From Coriobacteriaceae bacterium (GTDB lineage: Bacteria > Actinomycetota > Coriobacteriia > Coriobacteriales > Coriobacteriaceae): a DNA stretch of 64,000 nt. Of the stretch, positions 17,830-25,470 are shown piece by piece (the first letter of the stretch is position 1; every line of letters starts with the position of its first letter). The notes under the pieces were generated by a model, which was not told the DNA's origin, made no database searches, and was given only the letters and a program-made list of their open reading frames with translations. A program made the translations under genes and the position numbers. Location: contig CABIZD010000001.1 in assembly GCA_902363125.1 (NCBI GenBank), forward strand, positions 186,001 to 250,000, read 5' to 3'.

Positions 17830-19119
17830 CTAGCAGATGCAGCCGTCGGCAAGCGTCTGCTTACCGCCGACAAACACATCGGTGGCACGACCGGTGAGCG
17901 TGCGGCCGGCAAAACCGGAGTTCTCGGCGCGCGACTCGTAACCGTCCTCGCCAACCGTCCAGGTTGCGGAGGGGTCGAACACGGTCAGGTCGGCAACGGA
18001 GCCCGCCTTGACCTGAACCTGGTCGAGACCCAGGATCTCACGCGGCTTGATGGCCATGAGCTCGACCATGCGGCCCATGCTCATCTTGCCCGTGTTGACC
18101 AGCTCGGTGAGTACGAGCGACAGCGAGGTCTCGAGGCCGATCATACCAAAGGGCGCAAGCTCGAACTCACGGGCCTTCTCCCACGGGGTGTGAGGAGCGT
18201 GATCGGTGACGATAACGTCGACGGTGCCGTCGATGACGCCCTGACGGATGGCCTCGGCATCCTCCTCGGTACGCAGCGGCGGGTTGACCTTGAGCGAGGT
18301 GTTGTAGGTCTCGTCCAGGTCGTTCTCGGTCAGGAACATGTGGTGCGGGGTGGCCTCGCAGGTAACCTGAACGCCAGCGGCCTTACCGGCACGCACGAGC
18401 TCGAGACCGCGAGCGGTGGAGATGTGCTGGATGTGCAGCTTGGCACCGGTCAGCTTGGCGATCTCGATGTCGCGGGCGATCTGGAGCTCCTCGCCGGCAG
18501 CCGGCCAGCCCTCGAGAGCCAGACGGGTCGAGACCTTGCCCTCGTTGATCTGGCCGTGGCCGACCAGGTCCTCGTCCTGGCAATGGCTCATAAAGACCTT
18601 GCCGAACATCTTGCCGTAGTCCATGCAGCGACGGAGCATACCCGCGCCCTGCACGCCGCGACCGTCGTCGGTGAAGGCGACGGCGCCGTGGGCGACCATA
18701 TCGCCCATCTCGGACATGGCCTCGCCCTTAAGACCGCGGGTCATGGCGCCCGACGGATAGACGCGGCAGTGACCGACCTCGGCAGCGCGGGACTTGACGA
18801 ACTCCACGACGGTGCCGTTATCGGTGACGGGATCGGTGTTGGGCATGGCGCACACGCCGGTAAAGCCGCCCTTGGCAGCTGCGCGGGTGCCGCTCTCGAT
18901 GTCCTCTTTGACCTCGTAGCCGGGCTCGCGAAGGTGAACGTGCATATCCACCAGGCCAGGGACGAGGTACTTGCCGGAAAGGTCGCGGACCTCGGCTCCC
19001 TCGACGGCGAGATTCTCGCCGACCTCGGCGATCTTGTCGCCGTCAATCAGGACGTCAACGACACCGTCAAGCTCGACAGACGGATCGACGACGTGAGCAT
19101 TCTTAAGAAGCAAGGCCAT
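17830..19119 (-). CDS. pyrC: Dihydroorotase
   Basis: Zinc amidohydrolase that cyclises carbamoyl-aspartate to dihydroorotate. The metal motif DMHVHLREPG is near residue 60. Further ligands are in SHCQDEDL, HIQHIST and VTDHAPHTPWEK. The KGGF region follows the first motif where the carboxylated lysine region is expected. Length (429) fits the class I type found with pyrB in Gram-positives. The start is ATG 19119 with GGAGG eight bases upstream; it overlaps the pyrB end by 17 bases, so the open frame to 19275 is not needed. Confidence 0.96.
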   Translation of the reverse strand: MALLLKNAHVVDPSVELDGVVDVLIDGDKIAEVGENLAVEGAEVRDLSGKYLVPGLVDMHVHLREPGYEVKEDIESGTRAAAKGGFTGVCAMPNTDPVTDNGTVVEFVKSRAAEVGHCRVYPSGAMTRGLKGEAMSEMGDMVAHGAVAFTDDGRGVQGAGMLRRCMDYGKMFGKVFMSHCQDEDLVGHGQINEGKVSTRLALEGWPAAGEELQIARDIEIAKLTGAKLHIQHISTARGLELVRAGKAAGVQVTCEATPHHMFLTENDLDETYNTSLKVNPPLRTEEDAEAIRQGVIDGTVDVIVTDHAPHTPWEKAREFELAPFGMIGLETSLSLVLTELVNTGKMSMGRMVELMAIKPREILGLDQVQVKAGSVADLTVFDPSATWTVGEDGYESRAENSGFAGRTLTGRATDVFVGGKQTLADGCIC

Positions 19120-20047
19120 TATCGGCACCTCCAAGCAGCAGATACAGGATAGCCATACGCACGCAGATGCCGGCGTAGACCTGCTCCAGGATGACGGAGC
19201 GTTGCGGGTGGTCGGCCATGTAGGAGTCGAACTCGACGCCGCGGTTGATGGGGCCCGGGTGGCAGATGATCGCATCGGGCTTCATGAGCTTCTCGCGGTC
19301 CTTGGTCAGACCGAAGAGCTTGTGATACTCGCGAATCGTGGGGAACGGAGCGCCCTCGAGGCGCTCCTGCTGCACACGCAGCATGTAGACGACGTCCAGC
19401 TCGGGCAGGACGGAATCGAGATCGCTCGTCACGTGGTCGCAGCCCAGAACCTCGGGCGCCGGCGGCAGCAGCGTGCCGGGGGCGACGGCATAGGTCTCGC
19501 AGCCCATGATCTTCAACGCGGGGATCAGCGAACCGCAGACGCGGGAGTGCGCGATATCGCCGACGACGGCGACCTTCAGACCGTGGAAGTCACCCTTGTG
19601 CTCCCAGATGGTGTACAGGTCGAGCAGGGCCTGCGTGGGGTGGTTATGCTTGCCGTCGCCGGCGCAGATGACGCTCGCGGGCGAGTTCTGCGTGACGATG
19701 TAGGGCGCGCCGGCGTGCTTGTCGCGCACGACGATGCAGTCGATCTTATAGGCGTTGAGGGTCTCGACGGTGTCGACGAGGCTCTCGCCCTTGACCGTGG
19801 AGGTCGAGGAGCCGCCAAAGTTGAGGCTGTCGGCCGAAAGGCGCTTCTCGGCGAGCTCGAAGGAGCTGCGGGTGCGCGTCGAAGGCTCGTTGAACATGTT
19901 GACGATGGTCTTGCCCTTGAGCGTGGGGACCTTCTTGATCGCACGCTCATTGACCTCGGAGAACGCCTTGGCGGTCTCAAGGATGAGCTTGATGTCCTCT
20001 TCGGAGTACTCGGTAATGTCGATCAGGTGCTTATGGTTGAACGCCAC
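19103..20047 (-). CDS. pyrB: Aspartate carbamoyltransferase, catalytic subunit
   Basis: Commits carbamoyl phosphate to pyrimidine synthesis. The carbamoyl-phosphate site FNEPSTRTRSSFE is present, with the HPTQALLDLYT loop, VAVVGDIAHSRV and the C-terminal CHPGPINRG. Its 314 residues match the unregulated trimeric type, and no pyrI follows. The start is GTG 20047, reached by GGGAGG that overlaps the end of pyrR; the two genes are separated by four bases. Confidence 0.96.
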   Translation of the reverse strand: MAFNHKHLIDITEYSEEDIKLILETAKAFSEVNERAIKKVPTLKGKTIVNMFNEPSTRTRSSFELAEKRLSADSLNFGGSSTSTVKGESLVDTVETLNAYKIDCIVVRDKHAGAPYIVTQNSPASVICAGDGKHNHPTQALLDLYTIWEHKGDFHGLKVAVVGDIAHSRVCGSLIPALKIMGCETYAVAPGTLLPPAPEVLGCDHVTSDLDSVLPELDVVYMLRVQQERLEGAPFPTIREYHKLFGLTKDREKLMKPDAIICHPGPINRGVEFDSYMADHPQRSVILEQVYAGICVRMAILYLLLGGADNGLAS

Positions 20048-20051
20048 GGTA

Positions 20052-20648
<597 letters not shown>

Positions 20649-20675
20649 TCACATGTCTTGACTGCTGACACAGTC

Positions 20676-20764
20676 AAAAAAATAGATGCCCGACCGCTCA
20701 AAGCGGACCAGACACCCACAGGAAGGGCTGCTCTTTGGCAGCTATGTAATTCCATGTGGGTATC
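20676..20764 (-). promoter_or_regulatory. Probable PyrR-dependent attenuator in the pyr leader
   Basis: In transcript order (minus strand) a long hairpin comes first: lower stem GATACCCACA/TGTGGGTGTC (plus 20755-20764 with 20711-20720) and upper stem GCTGC/GCAGC (20738-20742 with 20727-20731). Its hexaloop is CAAAGA, one base off the CNGNGA loop known for PyrR sites. It overlaps a second stem (20688-20712, one bulge) that ends in seven Ts (20676-20682), a good terminator. The two structures share bases, as expected for an anti-antiterminator and terminator. The rest of the pyrR-rpmB gap (20765-21087) holds a TACACT -10 candidate near 20791 and the rpmB promoter; I see no gene in it. Confidence 0.65.
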
Positions 20765-21024
20765 TCGTACCCCTTTAATGGTCAAGGGATAGTGTAGCCA
20801 ACCTTGAGCTTAATTGCGAGCATAAATACAGAGCAATCCGTAAACGGAGCCCTTCGCTCAATAAACCTATATATATTTGTGGGACGAGCTTGAAAACGCA
20901 CGCACGAGCTGGCATAATCCCCCCTGCTGCACGCAAATCGGATCTACGTCCAGGGCCGTAGCGTGGGCACTATCGCCAAAAGGGGAATATCTCTGTGTAG
21001 ATTGCGCACAGGGAGTGACTTCTG

Positions 21025-21033
21025 TGCTATAGT
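21025..21033 (+). promoter_or_regulatory. Candidate rpmB extended -10 promoter
   Basis: TGCTATAGT lies 55 bases before the rpmB start. TTGCGC at 21002-21007 is 20 bases away, too far for an ideal -35, so the extended TG element probably compensates. Confidence 0.5.
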
Positions 21034-21087
21034 TCAGGCTTGTTTGTTAACGCGACATGTTCGTTTGTCGCCCAAGGAGGGTCAGTT

Positions 21088-21276
21088 ATGTCCAAAGTTT
21101 GCGAAGTTTGCGGTAAGCACCCCGTTGCCGGTCGCTCCATCAGCCACTCTCACCGCGTCACCAACCGTAAGTTCCGCCCCAACATCCAGCGCGTCTACGT
21201 CGTCGTCGATGGTCACCGTCGCAAGATGAACGTTTGCTCCACCTGCCTCAAGTCCGGCAAGGTTGCGCGCTCCTAA
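21088..21276 (+). CDS. rpmB: 50S ribosomal protein L28 (zinc form)
   Basis: Large-subunit protein of 62 residues, starting MSKVCEVCGKHPVAGRSISH. Two CxxC pairs (CEVC and CSTC) mark the zinc-binding C+ form. The start ATG 21088 has AAGGAGG upstream; the open frame extends further up but without a ribosome-binding site. It stands alone, with its own terminator. Confidence 0.97.
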   Translation: MSKVCEVCGKHPVAGRSISHSHRVTNRKFRPNIQRVYVVVDGHRRKMNVCSTCLKSGKVARS

Positions 21277-21347
21277 ATAAGGTCTTACCAACAAGTACCT
21301 CGGACTCTCCGGGTCAAAGACCTCGCGTTCACATAGAACTTACCAAA

Positions 21348-21376
21348 GGCGTCCTCCCCCACGGAGGGCGCCTTTT
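21348..21376 (+). terminator. rpmB terminator
   Basis: GGCGTCCTCC, a short C-rich loop and GGAGGGCGCC followed by TTTT form a strong plus-strand terminator. Its T-run overlaps the stop codon of the transposase remnant on the other strand. Confidence 0.85.
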
Positions 21377-21639
21377 AGCACTCATTGGGGACAGACTTAG
21401 ATGAGTGTTTGCAGATGTCAAAGGAATCATAGCCCAGCTGATATGCCTTGAAGCTTGACCAGCGGTACGCATCGAGCGAGTCGAGCGCGCCTTTCACAGG
21501 ATTGAGATGGATATAATCGAACAACTGGACCGCCTGCGTGTCCGACTCGACCGCGACCCGCGAATAGCGATTGTCAAACAGGTGCCCCGTTCTCCCCGTT
21601 TTCCCATTGAAATACTCATATAAGTCTGTCCCCAATGAG
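21375..21639 (-). pseudogene. RAYT (REP-associated tyrosine transposase) remnant, C-terminal half
   Basis: The minus strand encodes YFNGKTGRTGHLFDNRY, then FDYIHLNPVKG and YRWSSFKAY. These match the C-terminal half of Y1_Tnp/REP-associated transposases (GHLFq.RY...YIHLNPv...y.WSS). The N-terminal half with the HUH metal motif is missing: homology stops at an inverted-repeat copy at 21639, and the open frame beyond reads adhE control DNA. There is no plausible start or ribosome-binding site. The gene was truncated, probably by recombination at the repeat, and is unlikely to make protein. Confidence 0.75.
21381..21639. repeat. 259-bp segment bounded by perfect 19-bp inverted repeats
   Basis: CTCATTGGGGACAGACTTA at 21381-21399 is exactly inverted at 21621-21639. 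The segment between is the transposase remnant. The repeat resembles REP-type ends of RAYT elements and may be a non-autonomous relic. Confidence 0.85.
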
Positions 21640-21670
21640 CGAGGCGATGCATTGGGCTGATGGATATAGT

Positions 21671-21752
21671 TGAAACGTTTCAGTTGATTGAAACGTTTTA
21701 GTATGCCTTTTACGGGAATCTTACCGTTTACCGAATTATTTCTTGCTATCAT
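21671..21752 (+). promoter_or_regulatory. adhE control region with twin palindromic operators
   Basis: Two near-identical palindromes, TGAAACGTTTCA (21671-21682) and TGAAACGTTTTA (21689-21700), lie 18 bases apart, with central CG as in LacI/CcpA-type sites. Downstream come TACCGTTTACCG (21722-21733) and an extended -10 box TGCTATCAT (21744-21752). Regulator identity is not shown by the sequence. Confidence 0.55.
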
Positions 21753-21792
21753 GCAAGACGTAGGGTAAATCTCCGATCGCAAGGAGACACAA

Positions 21793-24441
21793 ATGGTGAA
21801 AAAGTCACCGGAAAACACTACTCCCGCAATTGTGGACAACGTAGAGGCGCTTGAGGCTAAGCTCGCTCAGATGCGAGAGGCCCAGGCGCTTTTTGCTACG
21901 TACACGCAGGAGCAGGTCGACAAGATCTTCTATGAGGCCGCCATGGCCGCCAACAAGGCTCGTATCCCGTTGGCGAAGATGGCCATCGAGGAGACCGGCC
22001 GCGGCGTTCTTGAGGACAAGGTCATCAAGAACCACTACGCCGCAGAGTACATCTACAACGCTTACAAGAACACCAAGACCTGTGGTGTCCTGGAGCGCGA
22101 CGAGGCTTATGGCATCACCAAGATCGCCGAGCCCATCGGTATCGTGGGCGCCGTCATCCCGACGACCAACCCCACCTCCACTGCGATCTTCAAGACGCTG
22201 ATCAGCCTGAAGACCCGCAACGCCATCATCATCTCCCCGCACCCGGCTGCCGCCAAGTGCACCATCGCCGCCGCCAAGCTCGTGCTTGACGCCGCCGTCA
22301 AGGCCGGTGCCCCCGAGGGTATCATCGGCTGGGTCGATGTCCCCTCCATCGAGCTGACCAACATGGTCATGCGCGACGTCGACATCATCCTCGCCACCGG
22401 TGGCCCGGGCATGGTCAAGGCCGCCTACTCCTCGGGCAAGCCCGCCCTGGGCGTTGGCGCCGGTAACACCCCGGTCGTCATCGACGACACCGCCGACGTG
22501 CTGCTCGCCGTCAACTCCATCATCCACTCCAAGACCTTCGACAACGGCATGATCTGCGCTTCCGAGCAGTCCGTGACCGTCATCGACACCATCTATGACC
22601 AGGTTAAGGCCGAGTTCCAGAAGCGCGGCTGCTACTTCGTCAAGCAGGGTGCCGAGATGGAGGCCCTGCGTGCCGCCATGTTCAAGAACGGTGCCCTCGA
22701 TCACCGCATCCCCGGCATGGCTGCCGCCAAGATCGCCGAGCTCGCCGGCATCGAGGTTCCCGCCAAGACCAAGATCCTGATCGCCGAGGTCACCTCCACC
22801 GACCCCGCCAAGGAAGAGTTCTCCCACGAGAAGCTCTCCCCGGTCCTGGCCATGTATCACGCCAAGGACTTCCAGGAGGCCGTCGACAAGGCCGAGCACC
22901 TGGTGCTCGCCGGTGGCCCGGGCCACACCGCCTCTCTGTACGTGCACCCCGCCCAGGCCGAGAAGATCAGTCTGTTCGAGCACGTCATGAAGGCCTGCCG
23001 CATCGTCATCAACACCCCGTCCTCGCACGGCGGCATCGGTGACCTGTACAACTTTGGCATGAAGCCGTCTCTGACCCTGGGCTGCGGCTCCTGGGGCGGC
23101 AACTCCGTCTCCGAGAACGTTGGGGTGAAGCACTTGATCAACGTTAAGACTGTGGCCGAGCGCCGTGAGAACATGCTGTGGTTCCGCGCTCCCGAGAAGG
23201 TCTACTTCAAGAAGGGTTCCACGCCCGTCGCCCTCGACGAGCTCGGTACCGTCATGGGCAAGAAGCGCGCCTTCATCGTCACCGACCAGTTCCTCTTCAA
23301 GAATGGCAACACCCGCGCCATCGAGGCCAAGCTCGACGAGATGGGCATCGCCCACGACTGCTTCTACGACGTCGAGCCCGATCCGTCGCTGCAGTGCGCA
23401 CGTCGCGGCGCCAAGCAGATGGCTCTCTTTGAGCCTGACGTGATCATCGCCGTCGGCGGTGGCTCCGCCATGGACGCCGGCAAGATCATGTGGATGATGT
23501 ACGAGCACCCCGAGTGCAAGTTTGAGGACATGGCCATGGACTTCATGGACATCCGCAAGCGTATCTTCACTTTCCCCGAGATGGGCAAGAAGGCCTACTT
23601 CGTCGCCGTCCCGACCTCTTCGGGTACCGGCTCCGAGTGCACGCCGTTCGCCATCATCACCGACAAGGAGACTGGCATCAAGTGGCCGCTCGCCGACTAC
23701 GCGCTGCTCCCCAACATGGCTATCGTCGACGCCGACAACTGCATGACCGCCCCGCGCGGCCTGACCGCTGCCTCCGGCATCGACGTCATGACCCACGCCA
23801 TCGAGTCCTACGTCTCCATCATGGCTTCCGACTACACCAAGGGCCTCTCCGAGCGCGCTGCTAAGCTCGTCTTCGAGAACCTGCCCTCCAGCTTCACGAA
23901 CGGCGCCAAGGACCCGCATGCCCGCGAGGAGATGCACAACGCCTCTTGCATGGCCGGTATGGCCTTCGCCAACGCCTTCCTGGGCCTCAACCACTCCATG
24001 GCTCACAAGCTCGGCGCCTTCCATCACCTACCCCACGGCCTCGCCAACGCCGTCATCCTGACCCGCGTTATGCGCTACAACGCCGCCGAGGCTCCCGTCA
24101 AGATGGGTACCTTCTCCCAGTATCCTTACCCCAACGCGCTGCACAACTACGCCGAGATGGCCAAGTACTGCGGCATCGAGGGCAAGGACGACAAGGAGGT
24201 CTTCGAGAACTTCATCACGAAGCTCGAGGAGCTCAAGGACTTCATCGGCGTCAAGAAGACCATCGCCGACTACGGTGTTGACGAGCAGTACTTCCTCGAC
24301 ACCCTCGACGAGATGACCGAGCAGGCATTCAACGACCAGTGCACCGGCGCAAACCCGCGCTACCCGCTCATGAGCGAGATCAAGGAGCTCTACCTGGACG
24401 CCTACTACGGCCGCGAGCCTCAGGACTACGCCGTCTGCTAG
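21793..24441 (+). CDS. adhE: Bifunctional acetaldehyde-CoA/alcohol dehydrogenase AdhE
   Basis: Reduces acetyl-CoA to acetaldehyde and then ethanol, regenerating NAD+ during fermentation; homologues form spirosomes. The N-terminal aldehyde dehydrogenase (about residues 15-430) has the catalytic cysteine in NGMICASEQSV. The C-terminal iron alcohol dehydrogenase (about 460-870) has GGGSAMDAGK, SSGTGSECTPF, and the iron histidines in GIDVMTHAIES and LNHSMAHKLGAFHHLPHG. Both domains look intact in 882 residues. The ATG follows AAGGAGAC. Codon use is strongly biased to C-ending codons, consistent with high expression. Confidence 0.97.
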   Translation: MVKKSPENTTPAIVDNVEALEAKLAQMREAQALFATYTQEQVDKIFYEAAMAANKARIPLAKMAIEETGRGVLEDKVIKNHYAAEYIYNAYKNTKTCGVLERDEAYGITKIAEPIGIVGAVIPTTNPTSTAIFKTLISLKTRNAIIISPHPAAAKCTIAAAKLVLDAAVKAGAPEGIIGWVDVPSIELTNMVMRDVDIILATGGPGMVKAAYSSGKPALGVGAGNTPVVIDDTADVLLAVNSIIHSKTFDNGMICASEQSVTVIDTIYDQVKAEFQKRGCYFVKQGAEMEALRAAMFKNGALDHRIPGMAAAKIAELAGIEVPAKTKILIAEVTSTDPAKEEFSHEKLSPVLAMYHAKDFQEAVDKAEHLVLAGGPGHTASLYVHPAQAEKISLFEHVMKACRIVINTPSSHGGIGDLYNFGMKPSLTLGCGSWGGNSVSENVGVKHLINVKTVAERRENMLWFRAPEKVYFKKGSTPVALDELGTVMGKKRAFIVTDQFLFKNGNTRAIEAKLDEMGIAHDCFYDVEPDPSLQCARRGAKQMALFEPDVIIAVGGGSAMDAGKIMWMMYEHPECKFEDMAMDFMDIRKRIFTFPEMGKKAYFVAVPTSSGTGSECTPFAIITDKETGIKWPLADYALLPNMAIVDADNCMTAPRGLTAASGIDVMTHAIESYVSIMASDYTKGLSERAAKLVFENLPSSFTNGAKDPHAREEMHNASCMAGMAFANAFLGLNHSMAHKLGAFHHLPHGLANAVILTRVMRYNAAEAPVKMGTFSQYPYPNALHNYAEMAKYCGIEGKDDKEVFENFITKLEELKDFIGVKKTIADYGVDEQYFLDTLDEMTEQAFNDQCTGANPRYPLMSEIKELYLDAYYGREPQDYAVC

Positions 24442-24458
24442 TTTTAGCACGGTTTTTA

Positions 24459-24497
24459 ACGGCGGGGGTGCACGGGTGTTTCACACACCCCCGCCGT
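24459..24497 (+). terminator. adhE hairpin terminator
   Basis: A 12-bp GC-rich stem (ACGGCGGGGGTG with CACCCCCGCCGT) begins 18 bases after the adhE stop. The tail (CGCTTCTATC) is poor in T, so termination may be partial, leaving read-through into the next gene. Confidence 0.6.
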
Positions 24498-24529
24498 CGC
24501 TTCTATCGCATCGTTGAAAGGATGCAACC

Positions 24530-25294
24530 ATGCTGCTACCCGATTCCAAGACCGAGCTCGTCCGCCGTGGCAACAAGGTCGTTTACGACCTGGGCGACAA
24601 GATTGTCAAGGTCTTTAACGAGACCAAGCCTGTCTCCGACGTGTTCAACGAGGCTTTGAATCTTGCCCGCATCAATGAGTGCGGCATCCGCAGCCCCAAG
24701 GCTCTCGAGGTTTCCCAGCTCGAGAACGCCAACGGCTGGGCGCTCGTGACCGAGAAGGTTCCGGGCACCACCCTTGCCGAGAAGATGACTGCCGAGCCCC
24801 AGCGCTTTGGTGAGTATCTCGAGATGTTCGTCGACCTCCAGATCGAGATCCACGGCTACACCTCCCCGCTGCTCAACCGTCAGCGCGACAAGTTCGCCCG
24901 CATGATCGACAGCCTTGATCAGCTCAATGCCACCACGCGCTACAACCTTCAGGAGCGTCTGGACGGCATGACCAAGGAGTTCAAGGTCTGCCACGGCGAC
25001 TTCAACCCCTCCAACGTCATCGTCGGCGACGACGGCCAGCTCTATGTGTGCGACTGGGCACACGCCACCCAGGGCTCCCCTGCTGCCGACGTTGCCACCA
25101 CCTACCTGCTCTTCGCCCTCAACAGCAAGGACCAGGCTGAGGCCTACCTGGAGCTCTACTGCGACCGCGCCGACATGCCCATGCAGGTCGTGCGTCAGTG
25201 GACGAGCATCGTCGCCGCTTCCGAGCTCGCTCGTAAGCGCAACGTGAACGATGAGTTCCTGAAGAACTGGATCGACGTCGTCGATTATCAGTAA
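24530..25294 (+). CDS. Aminoglycoside phosphotransferase-like kinase of unknown substrate
   Basis: A 254-residue protein of the APH/choline-kinase fold. The N-lobe shows VVYDLGDKIVKVFNE, with a lysine where ATP-binding is expected. The catalytic loop VCHGDFNPSNVIV and the metal-binding CDWAHATQGSPAADVA (Brenner and DFG-like positions) are intact, so it should be active. The substrate is unknown: antibiotic, choline, fructosamine or another metabolite is possible. It lies 88 bases behind adhE with its own ribosome-binding site (GAAAGGA) and may be expressed by read-through. Nothing marks it as foreign DNA. Confidence 0.8.
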   Translation: MLLPDSKTELVRRGNKVVYDLGDKIVKVFNETKPVSDVFNEALNLARINECGIRSPKALEVSQLENANGWALVTEKVPGTTLAEKMTAEPQRFGEYLEMFVDLQIEIHGYTSPLLNRQRDKFARMIDSLDQLNATTRYNLQERLDGMTKEFKVCHGDFNPSNVIVGDDGQLYVCDWAHATQGSPAADVATTYLLFALNSKDQAEAYLELYCDRADMPMQVVRQWTSIVAASELARKRNVNDEFLKNWIDVVDYQ

Positions 25295-25329
25295 TATCTG
25301 AGCGATTTATTTCGCATCGGAGGCACAAG

Positions 25330-25363
25330 AAAACCCCGCAGCTCATATGGGCTGTGGGGTTTT
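25330..25363. terminator. Terminator after the kinase-like gene
   Basis: AAAACCCCGCAGC, an eight-base loop and GCTGTGGGGTTTT form a 13-bp stem (one wobble), with A-rich and T-rich flanks that could work on both strands. Confidence 0.85.
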
Positions 25364-25398
25364 CCTTTACCCATCGAGTTTATTCACGCAACAAAATA

Positions 25399-25439
25399 GA
25401 CTGCTCCGCATCTCTTCCTAAGAGAGATACGGAGCAGTC
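25399..25439 (-). terminator. proS operon terminator
   Basis: A long stem starting GACTGCTCCG and ending CGGAGCAGTC, with inner arms ATCTCT/AGAGAT, lies 32 bases past the proS stop. On the minus strand it leads into ATTTTG. Confidence 0.8.
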
Positions 25440-25470
25440 CCGCAATTACATCTAATAGCAGAAACGTCGA

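Noticed and set aside
20765..21087. tRNA or small gene in the pyrR-rpmB gap
   Set aside because: No cloverleaf, no coding pattern; the gap is explained by promoters and the pyr leader.
21640..21839. N-terminal extension of the transposase frame into adhE control DNA
   Set aside because: No transposase similarity beyond the inverted repeat; the frame is open by chance and overlaps operators and the adhE start.
21805..24027. 740-codon antisense frame over adhE
   Set aside because: Gly/Leu/Val/Asp-rich low-complexity translation without motifs; a shadow of highly biased adhE codons.
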